DNA of 64,000 bases. Origin: Patiria pectinifera. Its lineage: Eukaryota; Echinodermata; Asteroidea; Valvatida; Asterinidae. The notes below the pieces were generated by a model. The model did no database searches, was not told the origin of the DNA, and saw nothing but the letters and a program-made list of their open reading frames with translations. This document shows positions 22,052-33,383 of the stretch, one piece after another (position 1 is the first letter of the stretch; each line of letters opens with the position of its first letter). A program made the translations under genes and the position numbers. Where the stretch lies: the NCBI GenBank assembly GCA_029964075.1, contig CM057144.1, positions 17,507,281 to 17,571,280 on the forward strand. The letters are read 5' to 3'.

Positions 22052-25000
22052 TCATTTGACTCCCCCTTGTACTGGATGCAATGTCTTGCGAGGTAGTACT
22101 GCTGGCTTTTTGGCAACGGGTGGAGTGGGTTTACTGTTCGATGTTAGCGCAGTTTGGTCTGGTACAGGCGGCACATTACTATACAGAGTTGGATCGCTAC
22201 CATTCATTTCTTTATCGCCTATACGAACATTGAAGTATGTATGCGATACGTCGGTATTGTCTGATTCACCGGCCGAGTCATAGCTGTCTTGATGTGACAG
22301 CTCCGGGTTAAAGTAAGTGTGTTTGGTTTGTCTGTCGTGGCCAGGTTGATCTGAATCCAGGAACATGTGGCGCTGTGAGGGAGTACGAAGGGACACACCT
22401 GTCTTATAGGGGGCATTTTCCTCTTCGCAGACCATGGAGTAAATGTCGTCGTCTTCAGCAGCACATTCCTCCTCCTTGCTGGCTGAATCTGTCGGGAGAA
22501 GTAATTAAAACTAACAGTCAAGTGGAGATGGAGTTCAGCTTGGGCTTAATTTCCAAAAATGTGTCACTTGACGCATCTTTGGAAATCGCCTCCTTGCTTT
22601 GTTTTCTTTAAAATGACAGCATGCCAGAAAGAATACTTTCACAGGAAGTTTATGCCATCTTCATCTTTAAACTAACGAACCTTTACAACAATAATTTTTT
22701 TCAGTTACTTTTTGGACAGCTGCAAATGATCTACTCTACCTTTTAAAGACATCAGGACTAAAATTAACCATAGTTGATCTTGGAATTTTCCTAAAGTTCT
22801 GCTATGAATATCCAAAGCCTTACCTTGTCTACGCCGAGAGGGTGCCTCTTTAGTTGGTTTCAGGGCGGGTTTTGGGTAGACGGCTGGCTTCTTCGGCTTC
22901 CCATATGGTGTAGGTTTCACAGGAATACAGACTGATGTTCTGTTATGTTCTTCGAGCTCCTTGTTGGACATGTTGCCGTAGAGCTGGCCGGAGTCCGTGT
23001 TGTCTTCGTTCTCGTCTGGAGGGACGGTGTACACCGGTTCACTGACTGGTTTTGGGGCGTTCCTGTCATCTTGACGCCGCCTGGGATTGGAAGGCTTTCG
23101 GGGTGTGCTTCAATGAAAAAATAAAATTGTAGTTGGGACGGCTGAGTTTGAATCAACTTGTTAGCTGAGTTCACTTCAGATCACTAATCCTGTGATTTTT
23201 CGGTCCACTTCTTGTCTGGTGGTTTTCATTCTATTTAAAATGAAGTCTGCACTGCACAGGTGAGAAAACAGAAGAGCTTACAGTCCCCCCTAAGTTACAT
23301 AGAACATCTGGTTTTGCTAACATTGGAAATATTTAACAAATGGTGAAATTTCTAAAAAAGGAGCTTCAAAGACTATGTGCTAATTGAACATGTACAGCTC
23401 TACTGCATTAATTTCATTAAACAACATTGAATTATTTCATACCCCAAATGGAAAAAGCAATCAGCCAAACACTTTTTTTTAGTTATAAGGTCATATGGAA
23501 CATCCTCCCATTTTTTTTTCTTTTTCCTGATTAAATCAACTGCACAGAAATAATTCAATACCTTAAAAAATTCCCATCATTTTCATCATCTGAGATGACT
23601 TGGAAATAGTCTGCCTCCACGTCCCCAGGGGAAGAAGGAGGCTGTACTTTGTTTCCCATTGGGGATTTTGGGCTCAAGGTTGGAACGACGTAATCTTCCT
23701 CTTCTGCAACTGTAACAAGAGATTATATTTAAAATAAGCATGAAGCAATATTAACTACATGATGATATGAGGTTCAAACTTTCATTTTCCTGGTCAGTAC
23801 AAATAGGGGCATGCAACAGAACCGGGTACCTGAATGCCGGACCGCTGATGTCAGGAACTGGTTCCAGATTAATGCATTGGTTATAAACCCGTAACCAACT
23901 TCACAAATTACTTGGACCCTTTATTAGAACTGAGACGACGAATTCATCTGTTTGAAAAACCCCATGTACATACATGTATACATGTATCTCACTGCTTTCG
24001 ATTTTAATTTCAAAAAGTCAAGCAAGTTGAACTTTGAACTATTCTTATATTATTCACAGCGAAAAAGAAAAAGAAGTAGCTCACATGGTGCTATTAAGGC
24101 CAAAAAAAATGCTTCTGATTACATGGCATTCGAAAATAGGGTAGGTAAGTAGGTAGGGAATTTTTTTAATTTTGTTTGCCAATTTTTTTTTTGTGTATGA
24201 TCATATGGAGGCGTCTGCGTGTAGTCAAGGGTAAAAGGAAGAAAGTGATGGTTTGGGGTGGTTTTTTTTCTCATTTTTCCCATAACAAAATTAGGGTAGG
24301 GGCTGTCAGAATACGGAAGGTGGGGAAACCGGAAGAGGTATTTTTTTTGCCTAAATTTAAAGAAGATAAAATACGGCGAGCAGCAAATTATTTTGTTTTG
24401 CACAAATAGTGGGTGCCAGAGACCATTTCTGGGTGGTAGTTCTGGCGGTGTGGTTTTCACTGTCGGCCTCGACGTGATGTCCTCGCTTGGTACCATGTAG
24501 TCATCATCATCCTCCCCTTCCTCACTCTCAGCATCTGAGGAACGATCAAAAGGTAAAGAAAAAACAATATAAACAAAGAATTAAAAACAAAGAATAAATG
24601 CAAAATGGCAAAGCTGAACAAAACAAGCTGCTGTTTTCTAATGGTTTCATTTTGAGAGAATTTTGAAAGAAAAACAAAAATTTAAGGGGAAAAAAAGAGA
24701 TAAAAGTGTTAACGTAAGCATTTTTAAAACTAATTTCCATCAGATTCTTGGGGAGGTACCTGCCATACACCCCTTTTCCAAAAAAGAAAATTCAAGTAAA
24801 CTTATTTATATTTTTACCAAGTATATCTCCTAAGGGCTTGTGGTATCTTGTCGGCGGTGTTTTCACAGGCAATGAGGTCTGCTTGGTGATCCTGGGGGAT
24901 GTCGGAGGATAGTAACTTAAGGGAGGAGGTAACGTCTTGAATCGCTGAGCTGGGAGGTTGCGCTCCACGGTGGGATCCCTCTGTGGAAGCTGGAGGTGGT

Positions 25001-28000
25001 ACTTGTTGAAGATGGCTTCTACCTTCCTGTTGTTGTCTGTAAATAGAGGGGGTAGGGGCAGTGGGTGGGGGAGAATTAAACGAGGCAGAGAGGGAGTTAG
25101 AGTCAGCATATTTTTAATTCAACAGGAATGAATAATACTTCAGAGTGAGTAATTAATTAATTAACTCAAAGACTCCTTACCGTTTCCAGGATCTGGTGTC
25201 ATGGCTGGCTCATCAGGCATAGACTCGGCAATCTCCATCTTCACCTGGCACAGGTCGGTTCCCTTTTGGAGTAAAGCTTGTAAGCTCTGGCAGTGCGTTA
25301 TAAGGGAGTCCTTCAACATTGTTGCCTGCATAAGGTCAGGACAAATAAACAACAAGGCTTCATTGGTACAGCAACAGAGTAAAGGTACACAAAAATGTAG
25401 AGCAAAAACAAAATATGTACATGTTCGTAGAGTCAGAGTGTTAACACATGTTAAATCAACCGTAAAAATGCTGTTTTCTTTCCATAAGTTATACCCTAGA
25501 CATCTAATAAAACCTAGACTCGATATTTCCTCTCAAAACTTTAGCAAAATGCTGGGCGTATCGAACGCTCCTTCTATGCACGCGATTTGAAGCCATAGAA
25601 CATTCGCACAACGCATAAACAGGCTGCGTGACACAGCCTACATTTTTGCTAACAATTTTCACAACTTAAACGCATTTAAGTGTGTACCAGTAGTTTGATT
25701 TTGTGAATATAATTAATTGGTGAATAATTTCCTTGTTTCCCTTCATCAGTTAATTCTATATTTGTACTTCAGTTTCTTTTTGACCGGGGTCATCACTTTC
25801 AATTTGAGTTTTATAATTAGTGGTGACAGTAGTGATGACCCTCAAGGTGGGTACCAATAGTAGAGCTGATGTGTTCAGGGATAAAAAAAATTAATTAGCA
25901 TATTCTTTCTGACCCTTGACCTCCCTTCCTTTATACCTTATAGCATTCAAAGTCGGCTGTTGTGTTCCTCAGCAATTCCTCCGTTTCCTCATCTTTTGCT
26001 CTTGCCTGTTGAAAAAAAATCACATTTCAGAACAACATCAGAAAAAAAATGAGGAGGCATTTTTAAATTGCTAACAGCAAAGACTGAGAATTTTTGCATC
26101 TGGTTGTCTGTTTACTTTATGTAAAGGTTTATACACATTGTTTTTTAGCCCCACCGCACTAAAATATGCTTAATTTTATTTTAACCTTTTGTATGTACAG
26201 CGTAAAAAGCCATTTCACTTAAAGAGCTCATTGCAGTCCTTCTGTTTGAAAATCACAGGTGTGTGGAAAAACGCACACCTGGATTTTTCTAGGCGTGTGA
26301 ATTTTCTAGGTGTGTGATTCCGTGGTCCAAGCTGGGGCTGAACAATCTGGTATTGTTTTTCAAAATATTCATCATTTCTCAATTGTACACATATTTTTTA
26401 AGCCCCACCGCATTTTGTTTTGACCTTTTGTATGTACAGCGTAAAAAGTCTTTCACTTAAAGAGCTCATTGGATATATTCAAAGGGAAATTCAAAGATTC
26501 CAGGATAAAATAGACACATCAGTTTGTAGGCATCTTACCTGGTATAGTTCGGCTTCTGCACTGCTGACATGCACTTTGGCTTTCTCGTTGTTTTCATTTT
26601 TCTTTGCCGTCTTTTTGGCAGCTTCTAACTGCAGGGCCAGTAAAACAAAAGCCAATCGTTTACACATTTTCTTAAATTTAATTCATAATGACATAATAGT
26701 ATGTCTTAAATTGAAAGTTGCATAATTGTACTTTTATGCTTGAATAGCCCAGACAGCATTTGGACTATTGCCCAAAGTGTTGTCTAAAAATAACCCTTTG
26801 AGATTAATTTACAAGGAAGCAGTTTGTGTGGCTGTACACAGTCAGGGGTTAACATTAATGCTTCCCTCCAAGGCCAGGTGAGTTTCCTGTTACAGGAACG
26901 GCAGATCATTTATCACTGGTGCTCTTTTTTTTTTTTTTTTGAAGCGACAAATGCATTCAAAATCTAAGGAATTGTGTAACAACTAACCTGATGAAGCGTA
27001 AGCTCTGTGAATGCTGTATATTTTGAGGAAAAAAACAACATTCTGGAGCTCGATTTCAATTCAAAGGTTGCTGAGTCATAACACAATCCCAACATCAGCA
27101 TTCGGGACATGATTCTCATTCAGCCGATTTTAGCTACGTGATGTCACACATTGAACCGACGATTCTCATTAATAATAGCAACTGCGCGTGTGTGTCGTGT
27201 CAACCCTCTTGCACCCATTCATGGATTCACCCAATTACAAACCAAACGCCAACAGAAATTTCCAAAGATATGCCACTTGACGCATCTTTTAAAATAACCT
27301 TCTTTTATTTTGTTTTCTTCAAAATGACAGCATTACAGAAGGAATCATTTCACAGCGCTCCACATAAAATATAACCTTATCAATTTCTAAACTGATCATT
27401 AAAATTGATGATTTTTTTCCCTCACCTTACTAGAAGAGGTTGACACCTTGCTAGCTGTCCTCTCCTTCTCCTTCTGGAGGTCACTGACTTTCTTGGCTTC
27501 AGTGATGATGGCTTTAAAGGATTTTCTGTACCTGGTGCACTGTTCAAAACATAACAGGAAAAACGACAAATTGAACATTTCCTGAAATATGAAATTTTCT
27601 GTTTTAGCCTCTGAAGAAGAACTTGCTAAGTTCGCAACGTCAGGCCACATTAATTTTTAGATTTCCTGAAATAATCAAATTGACATTTTTCATTGATTTT
27701 CTTTTCGGCTCATAACATCTTTAAAATAAGTGAGACTTAAATGTTTACACGGTGAACGTGAACAAAGAATGGAGGGTTTGCAGTAACACCATGTGGATGT
27801 CTCTTTTGAGTTGTGTGGTTCCGAGAAGAACCAGTTGTTGTAACTTGCCGTTTCAAACAGTGTGCTCTGCTCGTCATCAGGAGACTGCCGGACTCTTGCT
27901 GGTGTAGTTGTGTATTAGTAGTGGGTGCTTGGATTCAGAAACAGGGGGATTAGTTCAGTGGACCGATAAACAGTCCTTATTTTAAAATATGTTCTTCCAA

Positions 28001-29029
28001 ATTTAAGTTATGACTTGTTCTCCTTTGCACATTAATTTTATGACTAATAGGGGACATACAATATTATTGGCAGCAGGAATAAACCATAAATTGTAAAATT
28101 GTCTTAAAAAATTAATCCCATCCTGTCCCAAATTATAGCCTCATTAATGTCAGTCCACCACCCCCAGGTAATAAATTTGATCTGCTGCTGGTGTGCCACC
28201 AAGCAGTGAATGTCTAAATAAGTTAATAAAAAATGCAAGTGATGTATTGTAAATATTTCATCCACTTGATCTTTGCTGACAGTAATGGCGAGACGCACGC
28301 ACATGCATGGGAAAACTACAATTGATTACAAATTCTGCCGTTGCTCATTTATTTTTCTCAGCCATGACATTTCAGTTTCGACACCACAAACAGACCTGGC
28401 AATCGTAGGTACAATTGTGAGCTTGTATAGGAGTATCTTTACATGTACATGTACCACTTCCTTGTTTGGACACCTAATCAATGGTAATTTTCTGAACTGC
28501 ATTAAGCCACAGTGAAGCCTGTTTGACAGCTATTATAGAAGCAAGCCTATGGTGTACCCGTACGCCTTGTTAGTACGGTAAGTATATACATACAGGGTGA
28601 GTAAAAAAAAAAATGAAACCCAAATGTCGGGACTATTGTTTTAGTGAAGTTCTGCATGTAGCACTTTCAAAATCTAGGATATGAAAGCCCAATTCATAAG
28701 CTTTCTTTTAGTACAAGACTCACTCATGTACTTTTCAAATTACGGAATTTTAAACACAACCACTGTTTTAAAGTTCTGTCCACGGATCACAAAAAGTTCA
28801 GTGCTCTTTCAGCACAACACAAACAAATCACATAGGGATGTGTGTGAATTGTTTTTGTTCTGCTGAAAGAACGCACACCTTTTTTTTGGGGGGGGGGGTT
28901 ACCTCACCTCTTCAAGATATTCTTGTAATAGTTGCGTGAAGCCGACATCCAGGTCAGCCCAAGCTGAGAAGACGTCTGGGAATGTGTAGTTGGATTCAGC
29001 GTAAGACCACTTCAGAAGGCCCATGGCCA
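22052..29029 (-). CDS. BAR-like coiled-coil adaptor with multiple SH2/SH3-binding motifs, 5' end missing
   Basis: Ten exons join without a phase conflict: 29029-28903, 27531-27426, 26628-26539, 26005-25937, 25325-25181, 25036-24818, 24534-24424, 23709-23562, 23107-22824 and 22488-22052 (stop), about 578 residues. The first 230 or so residues are helical and charged (WADLDVGFTQLLQEYLEEV; YRKSFKAIITEAKKVSDLQK; VHVSSAEAELYQARAKDEE) and resemble the distal part of a BAR or F-BAR membrane-binding domain. A Pro-rich tail follows with tyrosine sites DYMVP, DYVVP, DYFQV, VYTVP, LYGNM, IYSMV, TYFNP, TYFNV and LYSNV, and SH3-type stretches (PVAKKPAVLPRK; KPKKPAVYPKPALKP). Inference: a phosphotyrosine scaffold linking membranes to Grb2-type adaptors. 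The N-terminal exon(s) should lie upstream, possibly in the N gap. The first visible exon needs a phase-1 donor. I cannot name an orthologue. Confidence 0.75.
22549..22660. repeat. interspersed repeat, copy 1 (intron of adaptor gene)
   Basis: Shares the order TTTCCAAA.AT, CACTTGACGCATCTTT, TTTTGTTTTCTT.AAAATGACAGCAT, CAGAA and TTTCACAG with 27257-27370, same orientation. Also near the junction of the last exon's intron. Family unknown. Confidence 0.7.
26145..26471. repeat. direct repeat of about 80 bp within one intron
   Basis: The block AGCCCCACCGCA, ACCTTTTGTATGTACAGCGT, AAAAAG, TTTCACTTAAAGAGCTCATT occurs at 26148-26232 and again at 26401-26471, about 250 bp apart in the same orientation, separated by a hairpin-prone stretch containing GGTGTGTG. 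Probably part of a duplicated intronic element. Confidence 0.7.
27257..27370. repeat. interspersed repeat, copy 2 (intron of adaptor gene)
   Basis: Second copy of the repeat at 22549-22660, with CACTTGACGCATCTTTT and AAAATGACAGCATTACAGAA. Two diverged copies in the introns of the same gene, same orientation. Confidence 0.7.
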
Positions 29030-29422
29030 CTGTAAGAAAACAACAGTATTTAATATTTGTAGTCATTTCATGTTGACCACTCTAAAGTTGGGTTTTGCCC
29101 TTCAAGGATTATACGTAAAGCACTGTATGCTCAGTGCTTGCTTAAAGCTTGCGAGAAAACTTGCATATAAAGCTTGCTTGAGCATGTACTCGTACTTTCT
29201 TGGTCATACATGATTTCGTCCCAAAATAATGACATCATTCCCATTGAAAGGCCATATTTGCAAACCTGCAACTTGGAAGAGGCCATGATGTCAACATTTG
29301 AAGGCAACCTTGGATTATAAATATTATAAAAATTTGTTACAGTGGACAAAATTTTAAGTATTTTTTTTTAAATGTATATTGTAACCGTCTAAAATGCTGC
29401 CTTAATTTTGAGCAGAGGTACT

Positions 29423-29494
29423 GGATTGAAAAAGAATAATGCAGAAAAATTACTTATTCACTTATTATTTTTCCGCATTATTCTTTTTCAATCC
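29423..29494. repeat. 28-bp near-perfect inverted repeat, 16-bp loop
   Basis: Left arm 29423-29450 (GGATTGAAAAAGAATAATGC then AGAAAAAT) and right arm 29467-29494 are reverse complements with one mismatch, separated by 16 AT-rich bases. It could be a tiny foldback element or a snap-back assembly artefact, since it lies 220 bp from the scaffold gap. Confidence 0.85.
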
Positions 29495-29714
29495 GTAAGT
29501 TATGTAATACATTGGCATGGACATCATGCAAATGTTCCACTTATTCCTATGATGAACCATTGCAGTGTCCTTCACACTAGTGTGCTGTCCAGTGTATTTG
29601 TTCACTCTTACGAGTCTTTGCTGTATTGTAACTCCCACAAAGCATTTAAAAGACCCTTCAGACTCAGAGTGGGCAATGTGTGAACAGATTTCCTGGAGAG
29701 GTAGATGCATTGTG

Positions 29715-30214
29715 NNNNNNNNNNNNNNNNNNNNNNNNNNNNNNNNNNNNNNNNNNNNNNNNNNNNNNNNNNNNNNNNNNNNNNNNNNNNNNNNNNNNNN
29801 NNNNNNNNNNNNNNNNNNNNNNNNNNNNNNNNNNNNNNNNNNNNNNNNNNNNNNNNNNNNNNNNNNNNNNNNNNNNNNNNNNNNNNNNNNNNNNNNNNNN
29901 NNNNNNNNNNNNNNNNNNNNNNNNNNNNNNNNNNNNNNNNNNNNNNNNNNNNNNNNNNNNNNNNNNNNNNNNNNNNNNNNNNNNNNNNNNNNNNNNNNNN
30001 NNNNNNNNNNNNNNNNNNNNNNNNNNNNNNNNNNNNNNNNNNNNNNNNNNNNNNNNNNNNNNNNNNNNNNNNNNNNNNNNNNNNNNNNNNNNNNNNNNNN
30101 NNNNNNNNNNNNNNNNNNNNNNNNNNNNNNNNNNNNNNNNNNNNNNNNNNNNNNNNNNNNNNNNNNNNNNNNNNNNNNNNNNNNNNNNNNNNNNNNNNNN
30201 NNNNNNNNNNNNNN
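29715..30214. other. assembly gap of exactly 500 N
   Basis: An unresolved gap; the round length indicates a placeholder rather than a measured size. It interrupts the C-terminal part of the NACHT exon and may hide 5' exons of the BAR-like gene. Confidence 0.99.
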
Positions 30215-31604
30215 AAGTTCTACTAGTGGCTGCGGGAGACACTGCAAGTAATAGCGCATTGCTAACAGATCCTCCTGACTAGCACATCCCGCTTGAGTTG
30301 GGCGGTCTAGCTTATCAGCCAGTTTGCCAAAATCAGACTCCATCAACATTAGGCGCGTCAGATTTTGCTGTTTTTGTACGTGCTCCAGGATGATCCAAGT
30401 AGCCGGAGACCGCGATGATATGCCGCATGTAAACCGAAGCAGATATTCCATTGCACGGACATTGCCTGGATTGATCTGCTTCAACCTCTCATGAAACTCC
30501 TCTTCGTTTGCGTGATGCAAATTGGCAAAGTAGTTTGCTGCGAAATATTCTTGCATAGACTTGTGTAGGAAAGCTACTACCTTCATCTTCTTCAAGCCAC
30601 TCGTGAAACTTTCTTGTTGAAGGAAACCCAATCGACACCCATCTTCTAAGGCTTTCTTATCAAATTCCTCTGAGGAGAACACGAGCCTTTCCCCCTTGGG
30701 ATCTAGTAACCCATCAAGAGCGACTGGCCCCAGTCCACGCACGACTGATTTCATTAGTGCTACCTGATCCTCGCCTTCATCGCAACAGCGACTGACTAGA
30801 ACCTCAGCAAACTCTGTGTAAAGTGCCGTTAATTGATCAGGCAATTTTGAAAGATTATCCCAAACTATGCACATAAAGAGTACAAGGATTGGGATCTGGG
30901 CCAATGTGCGCATTAATGAGCTGGATGACAGGTGTGTAATGAATGATTGCCCTTTGTTGGCGGCACCTTTTGTAGCAAAGTAGGATGTTATGTATTTCTT
31001 TGCAGTGTCGAGTGTGAAGCCCAATGTTTTAATTTGGGCATATCGTGGGTATCCCTTGATGGCAAAGTCAATCATGTGTGGCCGAGTTGATACTAAGACA
31101 GTACTGTGTGTCAACACCTTGTTATACAAGATGTCCTTGATCCCATAGCCACCTTCAGGGGCCGGAGAATTGAGAACATTGGATGGAATCTCAGGACGCA
31201 ACTTGTCTGTTGCATTTGCCTCAACTTTACAGGGAACACAAGTTTGAACTTTGCCATTACGGATGTTGGATCAGTACTCGCATCGGCAGCTTTTAATAAA
31301 AGAGTAGACTTGCCAAATCCCGCCCCTCCTGAAAGAAGGACCCTGAGCTTTGTTACTATAACGTTAAGCATATCTTTCATAGAGTCTAGTGGCTTTGTTT
31401 TAGCTTTGTCTAAATTCCGTGTCCCCTCCGGTAAATGGATGGGTTCTTGTGCAGTCTCATTACCTTCTACGTTCTGAGTGAGTTCTAGTTCAGAAAACTG
31501 GTCAATGTCCATGGTCCTGCATGGATCCAAGGGGTGAGCAGGGATGGTTTGGTCCTTGATGTACTCCGTAACAAGATGCTGGATATTCGTCAAAACAGTA
31601 GGAT
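30215..31604 (-). pseudogene. NACHT-domain (NLR-like) main exon, frame-disrupted, 3' end in gap
   Basis: Follows the splice acceptor TTCTTACTTCGTTTCAG and starts in phase 1 at 31604 (DPTVLTNIQH...), matching the phase-1 donor of exon 3. Seen: a linker, the P-loop GGAGFGKSTLL (Walker A, Lys-Ser) near 31320, and FKLVFPVKLRQ. The frame then breaks between about 31230 and 31200. The other frame resumes with EIPSNVLNSPAPEGGYGIKD, VLVSTRPH (sensor-1-like Arg), a winged-helix/HD2-like stretch ending VVAFLHKSMQEYFAANYFAN, and helical sequence up to the gap. The usual hydrophobic strand ending D-G-x-D-E (Walker B) is absent. Known: STAND NTPases that oligomerise as immune sensors. Inference: a degraded or deletion-bearing NLR, or an assembly error. 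No LRR is visible before the gap. Confidence 0.82.
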
Positions 31605-31766
31605 CTGAAACGAAGTAAGAATTAACCAGAAAATATAACAAGTTCATATTCATAGCCTGGCGAAATATCTCACCTAAGAAGTAAACAACGTTAATCAATT
31701 TGGTTGGAATGTGGATGATGATTACAATTGAACTGTACATACTATTCATTAGATTTTTGCAAAGGA

Positions 31767-31865
31767 ATTTTTGTGACCTTTTCAGCTACTTTTTATCAAT
31801 ACAAAAATATTATCTACTTTAAAACGAAACATCGAACAACAAGTCGGCCGATTTTTTTATGGACT
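31767..31865. repeat. tandem-repeat half-unit left of the LTR element
   Basis: 31767-31826 (ATTTTTGTGACCTTTTC..., TTATCAATA.AAAA, TCTACTTTAAAA) matches 41357-41416 on the far side of the LTR element, same orientation. It is the left part of a diverged repeat of about 122 bp that the retrotransposon split. Confidence 0.75.
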
Positions 31866-33034
31866 TGTAGGGGTATGTGATTTACGAAACCTCATTTATG
31901 ATTATATAAGTGATAATATCGATACATGATTGTAATGTTGTTCTGTAATATAGTCACTTTCTGGGAGTCAATCGTGTACAGTAACATTGAAGTATTTTGA
32001 TGTGGCCAACCGCGCATGCGTGTTAGCTCTCTCTCTCTCCACGTTATTTTGGGCGAAAGTTGGGAAAGTTCTAGCTCCAAAGTTTCCTTTTGAAGTCGAG
32101 GTATTTTCCTCTGTTCGAGTGCATCGTGCATGAAAGTGACTTGTCCGCATTTGATTCAGGATCAGTTTGGTGCAGGTATGAGAGTTTGAGAACTTTCATT
32201 TAAAGAGATTTTGCTTGCTTATTGTGATGAGTTCATGATTTGTTTTGACTCACACTCCGTGAAACTTCTCTGTATGTGCATGCATTGTTCACGCGATACG
32301 TTGATTTGCATGTACATAGGTTATACCGTACCGTTGCTAAGGACCGTGGTCCGCTAGCATCGCGGGAATCGAGAGAGGGCAGCGCATGGTCTCGGGTCCG
32401 GTCTGGGTGAGTTATACGTACATGTAATATTATAGGGCTTTGAGGGAAACAGTATCCGTTTATCTTTTATATTACTAGTTTATCATGGAAAGAGATTGAA
32501 TCATTGAATTGTATTTTATTTTGCATCAATAGGGGATTTGATTGGATTTGATTCGATTGGGTTTGGATTGTCAGACGGATTGGATTGGATCGGATTGATT
32601 GATTTATACTGAAGATTTGGGATCTGGATTCTGGAGAAATATCTTCTTGGATTTGTAGAGGGTTCCTACAGGGATACAAACATACCAGGATTTGGATCAT
32701 CTCAGGATTCGACATTAGGATTTATCATTTAATATTCAAGTAGTTTGTATTGTGACTGTCAGGATCCAATTTGTTTTAAGGGAATATTTAAAGTGATAAT
32801 TTGTCATTTCTACTTGTAGCTGATTATCTATCAGAGACCATTTTATCAGGGGATTTCCACACATACTAATTAATTGCATATAAATAAATAAATTCTGAGC
32901 TGCAATATTCGAGTCACTGGATCACTTTATTTAGAACTGACTGCCAATTATTCACCAGGGTACACACCCTACCCCAGTTTGTTAGCACACGCTCAAACTA
33001 CCCCAGGGAGCGCACCACTAGGCGCGCCCTTACA
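31866..33034 (+). repeat. 5' LTR (1,169 bp)
   Basis: Begins TGTAGGGG and ends CCCTTACA. Features seen: a TATA-like TATATAAG near 31903, a CT microsatellite near 32029, splice-donor-like CAG|GTATGA (32176) and TGG|GTGAGT (32407), and AATAAA hexamers near 32885. The first 600 or so bases differ at many positions from the 3' LTR, while the last 530 are nearly identical. Confidence 0.95.
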
Positions 33035-33038
33035 AGTG

Positions 33039-33056
33039 TGGCGTCGTAGACAGGAT
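33039..33056 (+). promoter_or_regulatory. primer-binding site candidate
   Basis: TGGCGTCGTAGACAGGAT begins four bases after the 5' LTR end with the TGG expected to pair with a tRNA 3' CCA. The primer tRNA species is not identified. Confidence 0.55.
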
Positions 33057-33383
33057 AATTGACAGTTGGTTTTATCGTGACGATTAAAAAGTCTTAATCT
33101 TATTCATTACTATTTGTGTTTGCATTTACATTCCCCCAGACTGGATTTTGTGTTTTTGAGTATTTTGAACCTTGGGTAATTTTTGGGTTCGTACTGGAAA
33201 TTGTTGTTAATTTTGCATACATGTATATGTATTGCTGGTATTGTTAGAGGCCATGCTGAAATAATATTGTGTTTGTCACGTTTCAGTAGTGTATTAAGCT
33301 TACTGTAATAGGCATATTGTAGAGTCGCTAATAACTTTTTGGTGATCTTTTGGTGATTACTTGCTTGAGTAGAGGTAGGCATT

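Noticed and set aside
24119..24400. Continuation of the adaptor exon frame beyond 24424
   Set aside because: A donor at AAATG|GTCTCT fits the phase of the next exon (DYVVP), and the continuation is Lys/Phe-rich intron-like sequence.
29465..29714. Open frame continuing left of the N gap
   Set aside because: The frame runs through unknown bases and then into the inverted repeat; no NACHT- or LRR-like residues, so it is not counted as coding.
32467..32715. 82-codon minus-strand frame repeated at 40737-40985
   Set aside because: It is simply the same LTR segment twice; low-complexity (Gln/Ser/Asn-rich) and antisense to the element.
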